Under the pieces are notes generated by a model. The model was not told the origin of the DNA, made no database searches, and saw only the letters and a list, made by a program, of their open reading frames with translations. Shown here piece after piece: positions 33,931 to 44,843 of a DNA stretch of 64,000 nt. This DNA is from Crocodylus rhombifer. Lineage: Eukaryota > Chordata > Crocodylia > Crocodylidae. Within the stretch, counting starts at the first letter, position 1; the number at the start of each line of letters is the position of its first letter. The position numbers and the translations under genes are program-made. The stretch lies in NCBI GenBank assembly GCA_038503035.1, contig JAVSML010025182.1, positions 44,415 through 108,414 of the forward strand, read 5' to 3'.

Positions 33931-34485
33931 CACGCGCTTGCCCCGCTGAGGGGGTGGGGGAGGGGGCGCTGCCTGTGCCCCCGGCCCTGCGGGCAGGCCG
34001 CCCGTGCCCTCTCCCTGGGGCAGCGCCGGGCCGGGCCCTGCTCCCCCTCCTGCCCCGCTGCCCGGCCCGACCCCACACACATAGACCCCCCGACGCGCTA
34101 CCCCTTGCCCGCAGCGCCCCGGGGGGCCGGGCCCAGCTCCCACCTACCTCCCACTCGGTACATGTTGGCCGCCATGTCTGCGCGCTGCGCCTCCTCCTCC
34201 CGCCGCCGCCGCTGCCGCCGCCGCCGGGCCGGGCTGGGCGAGGAGGGAGCGGCTCCCGCGGCTCCTACCACCTCCCTCCTCCTCCTCCTACCCCCGCCCG
34301 CGCGCCGGCTGCGGCGCGCAAGGGGTTAACCCGGGGGCTGGGCCTGTGGGTGCCCGCGCAGGGCGGCGAGGCACCTGCACCCCGGGCCGGGGCGCCGCGC
34401 ACGAGTCGGGCGGCAGTGGGCGGGCCGCCGGGGGGCATTGGGGCATCCTCCTCCTCGCCCGGTGACGGGCCCATGCCAAACTGGC
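33925..34485 (-). promoter_or_regulatory. MTA3: CpG-rich promoter and 5' UTR region of MTA3
   Basis: The only long CpG-dense stretch next to a gene start in the window. It has GCC/CGG runs just upstream of the start codon (34195-34230), a GC-box CCCCGCCC at 34292-34299 (GGGCGGGG on the gene strand) about 117 bases before the ATG, and many CG dinucleotides. No TATA box is apparent, which fits a housekeeping-type CpG promoter. The transcription start itself cannot be fixed from sequence. The island ends abruptly at a CR1 copy at 34486. Confidence 0.85.
34148..34175 (-). CDS. MTA3: MTA3 exon 1 coding part (start codon to codon 10)
   Basis: The minus strand reads ATG at 34175-34173, then encodes MAANMYRVG plus one base (G) of the next codon, ending at donor GTAGGT. 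MAANMYRVG is the shared N-terminus of MTA1, MTA2 and MTA3; exons 2 and 3 decide for MTA3. MTA proteins are nuclear subunits of the NuRD complex that link HDAC1/2 and the CHD remodeller and repress transcription. The start is chosen because it gives the exact family N-terminus and lies in a CpG island; the second in-frame Met is codon 5. The total protein should be about 500-600 residues, so only about one tenth is present here. Confidence 0.95.
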
Positions 34486-34793
34486 CCCATACAAATCATA
34501 GGAAATGTGGGTTGTTAGAGATCTCAGGAGGTCGTCTGCTCCACCCCCCTGCTCAAAGCAGGACCAGTCCAACTGGACCATCCCAGACAAGGCTTTGTCT
34601 CGCCGGGTCTTAAACACCTCCTAAGGATGGCGTGTGCACCACCTCAATGGGTAACCTGTTCTAGTGTTTTACCACCCTCCCCTTTAAAGTCCTCCCCCCC
34701 AGTAATATATCTAAACTTCCCTTGCAGCAACTTGAGACCGTTGCCCCTTGTTCCATCCCCTGCCACCCCTGAGAAGTCTAGCTCCAGTCCTTT
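34486..34793 (-). mobile_element. CR1 LINE 3' fragment, antisense
   Basis: The minus strand gives GMVQLDWSCFEQGGGADDLL, the usual translation across the CR1 ORF2 end and 3' UTR, and upstream LKLLQGKFRYITGGEDFKG. TCATAGGA at 34497 is the degenerate 3' end. It starts about 310 bases upstream of the MTA3 start codon and marks the end of the CpG island. Its 5' portion is separated by the hAT at 34802. Confidence 0.88.
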
Positions 34794-34801
34794 GTCTAAC
34801 C

Positions 34802-35478
34802 CCAGGGTGTCACGTGCATGGCCTGCAGGCCAAAAGTCCAGCCTTCTCAGGGGACCTTGCCACCTTAGCCAAGCACCCTCATGACAGCTGCGGCACTGGA
34901 GCCCCAGCAACACAATGGGGAGATAGCCAGGGCACAGACTTTCATAGATATTAGGGCTGGAAGGGACCTCGTAAGATCATTGAGTCCAGCCCCCTGCCCC
35001 AGGGGCAGGGAGGCAGCTGGGGTCAAAGAATCCCAGCAAGATAAAGCATCCAGATGTTTCTTGAAGGTGACCAGAGTAGGTGCTTGCACCACTTTTGTGG
35101 GCAGTCTTATCCAGGCCTTGGAGGCTCAGATGGTAAAGAAGTTTCTCCTTATGTGCAGCCTAAAATGGTCTTGCAGGAGTTCATGACCATTGGACTTTGT
35201 CATCCCTTGGGGTGTTCTGGTGAACAAGCGTTCCTCCAGATCCTGATGTACACCCCCTATAAACTTAGAGGCTGCCGCCAAGTCACCCCTGAGCCTCTGC
35301 TTCTAGGTCCATTGCTTGTCCGTTGCTTATCATAGCAGCTAAATGCCTAGGGTGCCAGGCCTCTTACTGCTGGACTGGAAACAGAGAGCCTACTGGGCCA
35401 TCCCCACACCAGTGATCCAGCCCACAGATCTTGTAGCACTTCTCTGGCCTGCAAGGCCAGACAAGTTTGACACCCCTG
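34802..35478. mobile_element. hAT element with perfect 8-bp target duplication, hosting a CR1
   Basis: Left end CCAGGGTGTCACGTGC, right end AAGTTTGACACCCCTG. Perfect duplication GTCTAACC at 34794-34801 and 35479-35486. Sub-terminal GGCCTGCAGGCC / GGCCTGCAAGGCC motifs match other hATs here. Interrupted by a younger CR1 at about 34938-35335. Confidence 0.88.
34938..35335 (-). mobile_element. CR1 LINE 3' fragment nested in a hAT, antisense
   Basis: Begins TCATAGATATTAGGGCTGG AAGGGACCTC..., the complement of the CR1 3' end. It continues with the GTCACCTTCAAGAAACATCT block on the minus strand and TTCCTCCAGATCCTGATG toward its 5' side. 5' truncated, as is usual for CR1. Confidence 0.82.
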
Positions 35479-35486
35479 GTCTAACC

Positions 35487-36050
35487 TGGTAGCAAACACC
35501 TGCACGTGATTGACTACACCAGGGGCAGGCAAAATACAGCCCGCCAGACCATTCTATCCGGCCCACGGGGCCCCTAAAACATTTAGAAAATGAAAATTGA
35601 TCTGCCCTGGGCTGCCTGTCAATTGCTTACCAAAGCAGACAACCTCCTGAGATCTCATGCAGCCCTCTATTGCTTACCAAAACTCAGTAAGAGGCCGTCT
35701 GCCCAAAATAATTGCCCGCCCCTGAACTACACCATCAACCCTGACACAACCACAAGACGCAGCACCCTCATCTACCACAGGTACAGCAGGGGGACCACAG
35801 CAGCCCATCTCCTGCTACTCTAAGTGTTATTAAACGCACCCAAGAGATCCAAGGAGAAGGGCCAGGCCCCCTGCTACAAAGGAAGGCAAAAACTTCCACA
35901 GTCTGTACCAATTTCTGATATACCATGGGGTAAAAGACCTTCTTGACTCTAACTACAGCATTTGGTCTAACCCTGAGCCAAGGGGCAAGACCTTTCAGAC
36001 AGAACCCTCCAGGAGTCTTGGCACACCCCACTCACAGAATCAACCCAGAG
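35487..36050 (-). mobile_element. CR1-like sequence, antisense, split by a hAT MITE
   Basis: 35733-36000 (ATCAACCCTGACACAACC, CTACCACAGGTACAGCAGG, CCATGGGGTAAAAGACCTTC) is closely similar to 14685-14945, where it belongs to an antisense CR1 context. The pre-insertion sequence runs from the CR1 at 34486 through the duplicated target sites of both hATs. Confidence 0.6.
35520..35724. mobile_element. hAT MITE with 8-bp target duplication
   Basis: Termini CAGGGGCAGGCAAAAT and ATAATTGCCCGCCCCTG. Flanks GACTACAC (35512-35519) and AACTACAC (35725-35732) match at 7 of 8. 205 bp, non-coding. Confidence 0.9.
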
Positions 36051-36214
36051 ATTACAAATAGGAATCCACAGTTAAAAACCAATCTGACCTGTTACAGTCC
36101 TTCAGAGTTCTTTACAACAGAAGAATGCCTCTACTATTTTCCCAACATTGAAAAATGAGGGGAAGCTAAGAGCTGACATTTTTCAAAGGGTGCCCTGAGT
36201 CTAAAAAGGTTGAG
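36051..36214. mobile_element. hAT MITE fragment, same family as 36282, opposite orientation
   Basis: The right end AAAAAGGTTGAGAACCAGTG, with TTTTTCAAAGGGTGCCCTGA and GCTAAGAGCTGACATTTTTC, is the reverse complement of the left part of the element at 36282. The left boundary is not resolved. Confidence 0.6.
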
Positions 36215-36281
36215 AACCAGTGGTCTGTTGTATGTGCTTTTCTCCGTGGAAGGAGAAATGTTAAGAGCTGTGTATCTAAAC

Positions 36282-36566
36282 GAGTGGCTTTTCACTTTTC
36301 TAGATTCAAAGCACCCTTCAGTAAATGCCAGCTCTTAGCTTTCACTCATTTTTAACTACAGGGAAAAAAAGAGCAATCCGGGTGTAAAGGACTCAGAAAA
36401 TTGATTATAGGGCAGAGTGTTTTCCTGTTTGATTGGATTCCTATTTGAAGTCTCTGGGTTTACCTTGTGAATCAGATGTAGATGTTTGCCCACTTAGCTG
36501 TATTAAGATTGCATAAAATTTCAATATTAGTGAGTGGATCTTGTGGCACCCTGGTTGAGATCACTG
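36282..36566. mobile_element. hAT MITE with 8-bp target duplication
   Basis: Left end GAGTGGCTTTTCACTTTTCT, right end CACCCTGGTTGAGATCACTG. Flanks ATCTAAAC (36274-36281) and ATCTAACC (36567-36574) match at 7 of 8. Carries the CAGCTCTTAGCTTTC motif of this family. Confidence 0.87.
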
Positions 36567-36574
36567 ATCTAACC

Positions 36575-37940
36575 ATAGGTTTGTTATAAAGCACAAGTAA
36601 ATGAATGGGTGCTTATAATGAAAGTATGGAACATAATCACAGTTGTGTCTTTGGGCAGTGAAGTATGCACCCATACATAAGGGTACTTTACAGAAGAAGT
36701 ACGAGAAGCTGTTACATGCAAATGCATGCTTATTATGGAAGAGGGGTGCATGCAGATCCCTGTGTACTCTTATGCATGTCCAGAGATTGATATTAGAGTT
36801 TGTGTACTTGTGTTTACTGATAGGGGATATGAAATACGTATTTGGAGTATTTAGATAATTGAAATTCCTATGAACAGGTCCTCATTCTACTTTTTAACTG
36901 TCCCTCATTGTAGATACATGATGTAATACTGCTCCATGAAAAAAGACACTCTCATTTTTGTAAGATATTTTCTTTGAAATGTTCAGTCACAAAATGGATC
37001 TAATTAGCCATGCCATTTTTCTTACAGCAATTATAGTATTTCACACCTTTTAACAATTTCAGACCACTTAACAGACAGCATAAAAACCTTTCTTGTAGCA
37101 GAAGGCTACAATCTACAATCATGTGCCTATAATGAATATACCTTTTTACATTTAGAAAAAGATAGTTTGAACAATTTGTTCAAATTTCCATATTACTAGT
37201 AGAGGCAGGACTTAATTTTAGCTTCCTAGTCTGGTCCTTTGTTCCACTGGATCACAGTTTGTCATAAAAGCAATGAATCCCACCCTGTGCTGTTTTTAAC
37301 TTGTGACCCTCTTGGTTTTCAATTCCATGTGCTATTTTACATTCAGCATCCAGAGGTCTGACTGGCATAATCACTGCTGTACTCAAATATTAATCTTCTC
37401 AACAGACAGCTGTATATTCTCATCCAAAGGGAGCTGCTTACACATTTATTCAGTGGCATTGTTGGTTTTTCATTTGTTTTGCCATGATGATGTATCTTTT
37501 TTCTTTTGAGCAGTAACGCACAATTTATCCGAGCATAAGCCTTCAGTTAAAGTGATGATCTCCTTTAATACATTTGACAGTAGCAATCAAGGCTTGTTGG
37601 ATGGTGACACATGAAAATTCTTATATTGTTTTCAAAAACCCTGTTTGAGAGTGAAAAACGTCCAACAGAAAAAGTTTACTACATATCCTGGAAAAACTAC
37701 TAGATGAAACAAAGATAAATCTTGTAGCTGGTCTCAGAATCAATAAATGTTTTAAAAGAGTTGTTTACAAATAAAACTGATTCAGAAATGCTCTCAAGAC
37801 ACCTGTAAGAAAATTATAAGTGATTTTCCTTGTTTATTTTAAATTCATCACATGAAAAACATATATTATTAAAGAGCTAGATTATGATTTGGACCCTTTC
37901 CTTGGAAAACTAATTTCTTGCATAACAATGATGATGTGTC
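36575..37940. other. intergenic sequence, nothing recognised
   Basis: AT-rich, with no coding segment, RNA gene or repeat family recognised. Confidence 0.5.
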
Positions 37941-38130
37941 ATGTGTCTCACATCCAGGATTGCTGTCTGTGTATCCTGTCATAAAGATGGCAGAAAGCAA
38001 GACCTTAGACACAAACTCATTCAGAACGGCTTAAGCTTTCATAGGCAACAGCTTACTTCATCAGATGCTATGGATGATATAAAGATGGCATCTCACATCA
38101 TTCCTGAGTTAAGAGGAAATATACTGTAGA
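37941..38130. mobile_element. foldback/SINE-like arm related to family D
   Basis: AAGCTTTCATAGGCAACAGC followed by TTACTTCATCAGATGCTATG resembles the CAAGCTTTCGGGCACAAACACCCTTCTTCAGGCAT arm motif of family D in order and spacing. Single arm only; boundaries approximate. Confidence 0.4.
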
Positions 38131-38178
38131 ATTCAATAAGTTAGTAAACATAAGGGGAAAAAAGTCCCTACCTATGAG

Positions 38179-38697
38179 TAGGGACCTACTGAATTCGAGG
38201 CAGATTTTGCAAGCAGAATATGGGGCCTGGCAATCATTTTGCGGGGCAGAATGCAGGGCCTAGCAGCCGTTTTGAGGGCAGAATGCAATGTCTCCCCCAT
38301 ACTCCTCTGATTGACTGAGGGGGGGCAGTGGCCCTGCCCCTCACCATTGATTGGCTGCAAAGGCCCTGCCCCCACCATGGATTGATGGAGAAAGGTAGGG
38401 CCACATCACAGGCAGCCCTTGCCGCCAATCAGCAGCGACGGGTAGGGGCATCAGCTATGTTGCCTGCACCCCTTCAAGCGGGCAGCTCTTCCCCTCCTGC
38501 TTCCTCCCCTGCAGCAGGCTGCTACAGCACCTCAAAGACTGCTGGCTTCCTCTGGGAAGCCAAGATTTTATTTTCAGTGAGTTTTCTTTTTTTTTTTTCT
38601 TTTTTCCCTTTCTGCAGATTTCACTAGCATTGCCTATTTTCTTGGCCAATGCCAGATTTCACAAAATCTATAAAACTGCAATTTCATTACGACCCTA
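38179..38697. mobile_element. hAT element, family B, with 8-bp target duplication
   Basis: Left end TAGGGACCTACTGAATTCG, right end ...TTTCATTACGACCCTA. Flanks CCTATGAG (38171-38178) and CATATGAG (38698-38705) match at 7 of 8. Same family as 3826-4198. The interior is GC-rich, then T-rich near the right end. Confidence 0.85.
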
Positions 38698-38705
38698 CAT
38701 ATGAG

Positions 38706-40978
38706 TTTCCCTTCTTGGCAGTACATATTCCAGTCAATCACATGCCCATATCCCTTTAAAAAAAAGGTCTGTGACCATTAGTATAAAATTTCTCATACAT
38801 TATTGAACAGTCCATTTTTCATTTCCTGAATTTAGTAGTTCTAGTGGAAAACAAGAGCAGCTTAGTTGCTGTTAATTATGCAGCAACACAGGCCTCATAC
38901 ATGTATTTAGTTTCTGTCAGGAGAGTCAATGCTGCCCCAGGAAAAACCTTGAGTGTACAAAAGTTGAGGCTTTTTTTCCCCCAGAATAAAAATGGCCACT
39001 CCAGGAGAAAAATAACCTGGGAGCAACCAGAGTTAAATCACCCTGGGAGAGTTTCTTCTGGGAGAACAAATGTTTGTACATACTATGCCAGGTAATTTTT
39101 CTACCAGAACAAACCTGGGAGAATTATCCCAAATTATTTGAATGTATCTACACAGCCACACAGAGTACCTCAAAGGGTCTCATCACTACAGTAACATCTT
39201 GCCTGGAGTATTAAAAAAATGCAACAGTTTAACCTTTTTTTTAAAAGAAATAATAAAAAAGTTTAAATAACATGAGAAGTTCAAGACAATTTTGAAGCAA
39301 GAAAAACAATTCAAAGAGTTGATCGGGTTTATTGCTCTCATGATCAATAAAGAATGATGTTTTAGGTGTCTCAATACTGAGCCCCAAAATCTGACAGCAC
39401 ATGCCTTCACACACAGCATTGTCACTCATGCAAAATGGGTTTTAAACACTGCCATTCTGATTGCATAGCATAGATTTTCAGGGGTCTACATGATGAAAGC
39501 TAATTTCAGAGCAGCAGTCAAGGTGACCATTAGTGCTTTAAGGGGCATACAGAAGGCAACAACAAATTCCATTTGATACTGAATGTATGTGTGCACACAG
39601 ATGCATGTGTGTGTGCTTGCATGCATGTGGGTTATGGGGCAAGAATTCAGTTGGACTGTATGATGTGAGTGCAAATGCATAGGCGCTATTCAATTTTTCC
39701 AAAAGCACAGATCAGTGGAGAGCAGAAATGAAGGTGCGTGAATTCTCATATTTCTGAATTAAAATAAACATATAGTAATAGAGCCTTTGTATTGCTATTT
39801 ATTTTCCTCTCACTTCTACCATCTTTAATGAATTAAACTCATTCTATATTGTAACTTTGTATGGTCTACTTTTAGTCGATTCTATAAAACAAAATTATCT
39901 AAAAATATGAGGCAGGTAAAATACCAACTATTTATTCTCCCTCACTTCCTCCCACTCCCCCTCCTCCCAAAATCAAGAATTTTTTTAAAAATCTGCCCAC
40001 TGATTGGGTTTTATAATCACATACAAACACTTTAAAGACATGATGAAAAGCAGGTTAGACCAGTTGCAGTAATTAAAACAAAAAAGAACAAGGAGTAATT
40101 TATCACTATAGAAATGAAAAGGGAGGGTAGAAGATCTACGAGGCACTGAAAGACACAGGGCACTGCCCATCTAACCTACTTTTTATTAAAATGATCTTAA
40201 CACAGCAAAAAAACACCCTTTATGCCACATTTTTAATTTAATGAGAGCGATATATTTTATTGATAGTACAAGGCACTTTCAATCTATTGTTGAACTATGG
40301 TGAGGAAATTAGGGCATTTCTGCCAGAAAAGCAGATTCACGGAGCATTTGTTGACTCATTCAGACCTCACCTTATTGCCTTTCTCATTTTAAATACCCTC
40401 CAACACCACTGTACTCCATTGCATAAAAACAATAAGTATCTGTTAAGCCCTGTTGCACAGTGCTTTGTCATTCATTTTAAAACAATGCAGTAAATGAAAT
40501 GTAGATTACTAATAGTCAATGGGTTACTAAGAAAAGACTCAGTTTTTATTTCCTTCAACAGAAAGTTTTCAAAATCCCCTGTTCACATGGATGGATCATG
40601 GCAATGTGAATGTGCTATCAGTCCACTTCTGCCTTAAATTCAACCCAGAGCAACAGTGATCAAAAGTTATTCCTAAACTGGTCTATATAACAGGACATTT
40701 GGTGATCTTAGATGGATTCCCCAAGACATATAACACTACTGCAATGTAAAACCCTTTTTGCCATCAAGGTCTCAAAAGGTTTGAGTGATCTTTTCACCTC
40801 TAAAAATACCTCAGAGGCTAGGTATACAGCAGGGAAACTGTCACTGAAGTTGTCATCCTGCACCCCATTCTCTTGCTTTATAGAGAGTGTCAGTCCCCAA
40901 GGATTTCAGTCCAAAAGCTCCCATCAATAATAAGGGCCAGATCCCACAAATCTTTGCTTATGCAAGTTGCCCATACTT
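38706..40978. other. intergenic sequence, nothing recognised
   Basis: AT-rich. A short CA/TG-rich tract lies at about 39585-39630. No exon, RNA gene or transposon identified. Confidence 0.5.
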
Positions 40979-41249
40979 CAGGATTGTCCAAAATAAGGCC
41001 CATAGGCTGGATCTAGCCTGCAGAGGTTCTAGAGGTGACAAGAATTCAGTGGCAGGGCCCACTGCTGAAACCCAGGGGATGGAGCCCCATCGGGGGCTTG
41101 TGTCAGTGGCACAGGAGCAAGCAACAGTTGCATTACTCCCCACAGGTTCCTGCTGCCACTCATCCTGCTGCCCCTGGATCCCAATCTAGCCTGGGTGGTG
41201 CCCCATGGTCCAGATTAAGCCATAGGGGCCGCACAATTTTACACCCCTG
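40979..41249. mobile_element. hAT-like MITE, diverged
   Basis: Left CAGGATTGTCCAAAATAAGG, right CACAATTTTACACCCCTG. Sub-terminal GGCCCATAGGCTGGATCTAGCC is shared with 32045 and 22859. Flanks CCATACTT and CTATACAC agree at 5 of 8, so the duplication is only suggestive. Confidence 0.65.
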
Positions 41250-41479
41250 CTATACACAATGTGAATAATCCCAATAATTTACAGAATAATCACCTCAGGA
41301 TCTATTTCAGTATTCACAGCCTTAAAAATATGTAATCTGTATGTTCAATCATGGTTAACTTAGGCATATCTGATATAGTTTGGGACAGTTTTTATACTTA
41401 AAAACCTGGATGAATTCAAGGCGCTGCAATTGCTATTCCCAGGGAATTCCCATTGAAATCAAAAGACTCAACTGATTTA

Positions 41480-42639
41480 AAGTTAACTTAGAAAGACTTT
41501 AGCAAGGCTTTTGATACAGTCTCCCACAACATCCTCGCAAGCAAGGTAAGGAAGTACAGGTTGGTGAATGGACTGTAATATGGATGAAAAACTGGCTGGA
41601 TCTTTGGGCTCAAAGGGTTGTAATCAATGGCTTGATGTCTAGTTGGTAGTCAGTATCAAGTGGCGTGCCCCAGGGGTTAGCCCTGCGGCTGGTTTTATTC
41701 AGTATCTTCATCAATGACCTGGAAGATGGGATGGAGTGCACCCTCAGAAAGACTGCGGATGATACCAAGCTGCAGGGAAAGTAGTAGATATGCTGAAGGG
41801 TAGGGCTGGGATTCAGAGACACCTCAACAAATTGGACAATTGGACCAAAAGAAATCTTACGAGGTTCAATAAGGACAAGTGCAATGCCCTGCACTTAGGA
41901 CGGAACAATCCCATGCACTAGTACAAGCTGGGGACTGACTGGATAGGCAGCAGCTCTGCATAAAAGGACCTGGAGGTTATAGTGATCAATAAACTGAATA
42001 TGAGCCAACAGTGTGCCTTTGTTGTGAAGAAAGCTAACAGTATACTGTGCTGCCTTTGTAGGAGCATTGCCGGCAGATCAAAGGCAGTTTTTCTTCCCCT
42101 CCATTCAGCACTGGTGAGGCCACACCTGGAGTGCTGTGTTCAGTTTTGGGCCCCCCACTACAGAAAGGATGTGGACACGTTGGAGAGAGTCCAGCAGAGG
42201 CCAACAAAAATGGTTAGGGGCTGGAGCACATGGCTTCTAATAAGAGGATGAGGAAACTGGGCTTATTTAGTCTGGAGAAGAGAAAATTGAGGAGGGATTT
42301 AATAGCAGTCTTCAATTACTTGAAGTTGATTCCAAAGAGGATGGAGCTGGACTGTTCTCAGTGGTGGCAGATGACAGAGCAAGAAGCAATGGTCTCAAGG
42401 TGCAGCAAGGGAAGTTTAGGTTAGATATTAGGAAAGACTTTCTTACTACAAGGGTAGTAAAGCACTGGAACACGTTACCCAAAGAGGCTTTGGACTCTCC
42501 ATCCTTGGAGGTTTTTAAGACTCAGCTAGACAAAGCCTTGGCTGGGATGGTATAAATGGGGATGGTACTGTTTTGAGCAGGGGGTTGGACTAGATGATCT
42601 CAGGTCTCTTCCAACCTTAATTTTCTATGATTCTATGAA
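41480..42639 (+). mobile_element. CR1 LINE, decayed ORF2 C-terminal half and 3' end
   Basis: A CR1 reverse-transcriptase fossil, 5' truncated. It begins near a DFSKAFDTVSH-type block (about 41490-41530), passes the [12 protein letters not shown] region and a degraded catalytic box (ADDTKL at about 41757-41772), then frames at 41982-42251 and 42361-42555 encode LVRPHLECCVQFWAPHYRKD and KHWNTLPKEALDSPSLEVFK, usual CR1 C-terminal blocks. It ends in TCTATGATTCTATGAA at 42624-42639. Several frameshifts and stops; better preserved than the copy at 22275. It could be a source of mis-annotated genes. Confidence 0.93.
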
Positions 42640-43079
42640 GTATCATGGGCACTCAACCCTACAAGATGCTTGCTTCCCCCTTAAAAATGTTAGCACCTTC
42701 AATCAAACATACGTAAGGCCCTGCAGGAAACAATTTTTTTTTTTACAGTTAATAATTTAAGGGTAAACCACTTTTCAAGATGTACTCATATCTATGCAGG
42801 GCAAGACCCTGCTGTGGACAACTCATCCTGCATTGACTCAGTGACAGCAGATAGTCAGTTTGGACTTCTCCCTATTCTGGAGCTGTTGGAGCACTTAAAA
42901 CTTTATTCCTGAATAACGAGGATCAGGCTCTGTGGACCTTGTATGACTGAGCAATACAAGGGGAATCACCTTACCTCTCAGCATGAGTTCCTATATACAG
43001 TAATCAATTTATGGACAATTTTATAGGCAAAGCAGGTGAAATTCACCCAATGTGCTATTTTTGAGCAGTTAAGTGGGGA
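42640..43079. other. intergenic sequence, nothing recognised
   Basis: A short poly-T run at about 42731-42744; otherwise no feature seen. Confidence 0.45.
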
Positions 43080-43545
43080 TTTTCAGCAAGGGGTGAAAGA
43101 GAGAAAGGGGCGGGTGGCAGGGCAGCGGGGAAATCTGTGGCCACCTGGGCAACACAGGGGCCAGTGTTCCTGTGCTTGCAGGGGTTGAGCAGCCAGGAGC
43201 TGCTGCCTGCGGGATGAAGAGGAAGGGTGGGAAGGGGAGGGAGGGGAGCCCTGGCCAGGGTGCCTCACAGGGTCAGGCTGGGGACAGTTGGGGCCCCTCT
43301 GGCTCAGGGGGCTGCAGGTCAGGAGTGAGGGGTACTAGCACGGATGGGGGGGGCTGCAGGTTGGGAGTGAGAGGCACCATTGTGGCCCAGGGGGAAGGGT
43401 ACTGTGGTTTGGGAGTGAGGGGCAGCAGCAGGGCTGGGGTTGGGAGGAGTTGTGGCTTGTCAGTAAGTGGCAGCAGAATGGCCTGGGGCAGGACACCTGC
43501 ATGTCACTGCCCCCCCCCATCTTATTCCCACACCCCATGTGACAT
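43080..43545. repeat. G-rich degenerate tandem repeat (about 46-bp unit)
   Basis: From about 43300 to 43490 four units repeat GGCTGCAGGT(C/T)(A/G)GGAGTGA, then GGGGCA and GGGCTGGGG. The preceding part is G-rich without clear units. The derived frame 43172-43675 is Gly-rich and artefactual. Possibly the core of a hAT-like element, but no termini were found. Confidence 0.7.
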
Positions 43546-44587
43546 GTGTCTTCTTTTTTGGACTTGGAAATATGTTATCTACATGAGAGCTAGCGCTACA
43601 CCCAGAGAGAAAGAAGTGGCAAGAGGAGCATCAGAAAGAAGAGATCACTTAAATATTGACTTAGTTACTTCTTAAGAGACTGTAAAGAGAAAAAGGATGA
43701 ACAATTTTCCTTTCCTAGGAGGGCTTCCTTGCCGTAGAAAATTAAGTTAGGTTCAAATGTGATCTTGATGTGTGGTAAAACAATACAATAAACCTGACTT
43801 CACAGTCCTCATAGACAAGAAACTTTGTTTCCCTGCCCTGCCTTTCCAGTTTTACTTTTGACCAACACACAAGGTTAAATAAAACCCCACAAAAATTGGA
43901 TATGACAGATTTGCTTCCAAACATGCCTGATTTTGATATTTTAATACTAGCGCCATAGTTAGTGAGAAAATATTTTTCCACAAATATTTTAAGAGAAATT
44001 GCTCTCTTTTAATTTTTTCAGTCAGTCAACATGAGTCCTTAAACAACCTGGCCTAATTTTCTAATGAAGACCAATCTGAAGAGAATAGGTTTGACTACAG
44101 AGTTAAAATTAATTTAAACTGTAGTAAAGCAGAATTTCCTCCTCCCCTTCACCTCCACCCCAGATATATCTATTGAGGAACAATTGGGTTTACAGGTTGA
44201 GTTTACAGGCACAGGAGCAAACAATCGTCCACCAGCAAGAGCTGAAAGGCATAAAACCATAAAGTGACATTGTTTTCTGCTCTAGAACAAAGGGCATAAG
44301 TGTTAAATTTAGGCTGTCATACATAAATCAGTTGGGAAATTTTGGCAGAGAATTACCTGACTTTTAGATTATTTCACTGCACAGATATAAAAAGGGAATG
44401 TCATGTACTCTGGCTCTTTATTAGCTTCAAGATATCATGATGTTTTAGACATTGAAATGTAGAGTAGGTGGAATTCTAGCTAAAAGGTTGTTTTCCAGCT
44501 GATGTCAGGGGAGGAGAGGTAAGTGAATGTTGACAGAAGAAATTGCTTAGTTGAAAATGTCACAGAGGAGTAGGATGAAGCCAAAGA
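43546..44587. other. intergenic sequence, nothing recognised
   Basis: AT-rich sequence with no identifiable gene or repeat. Confidence 0.45.
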
Positions 44588-44843
44588 GGGTGTGTCTACA
44601 CAAGATGATAAATGCGCAGTAAACTCATTCTATTGCGCATTAGTGTGTAATGGCAAAAGCCATACTATTGCACTAATGTGCAGTAGAATTAGTCTACTGT
44701 GCATTAGTGTCACTAAAAAAGTGTGTGCCGGCATTACTGCGCAATAGCACCGGTTAGTGCGCATTGAGTTAGTACCTGTTATTACCAGTACTAAACATAA
44801 TGTGTAGCAACTACAGGGCATTAATGCACATGTAGATGTGCCC
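44588..44843. mobile_element. MITE, family C
   Basis: Termini GGGTGTGTCTACACA and ATGCACATGTAGATGTGCCC. Interior is rich in TGCGCATTAGTGT / AATGTGCAGTA motifs that can pair. AGA follows and precedes the element. Non-coding; open frame 44630-44905 is chance. Confidence 0.78.

Larger units (their letters stand above)
29954..34147 (-). other. MTA3: MTA3 intron 1
   Basis: 4,194 bp, phase 1, donor GTAGGT at 34147-34142, acceptor TTCTAG before exon 2. It contains hAT MITEs (30045, about 31878, 32045), a family A piece (30258), a CR1 piece (31078), a Tigger-type transposon (31303), a foldback element (32214) and a CA-rich satellite with an assembly gap (33560-33930). Confidence 0.92.

Noticed and set aside
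33441..34613. 390-codon plus-strand open frame across the CA satellite and CpG island
   Set aside because: It is made of repeat-derived Thr/His and GC-derived Pro/Arg, runs through an assembly gap, and lies antisense to MTA3 exon 1.
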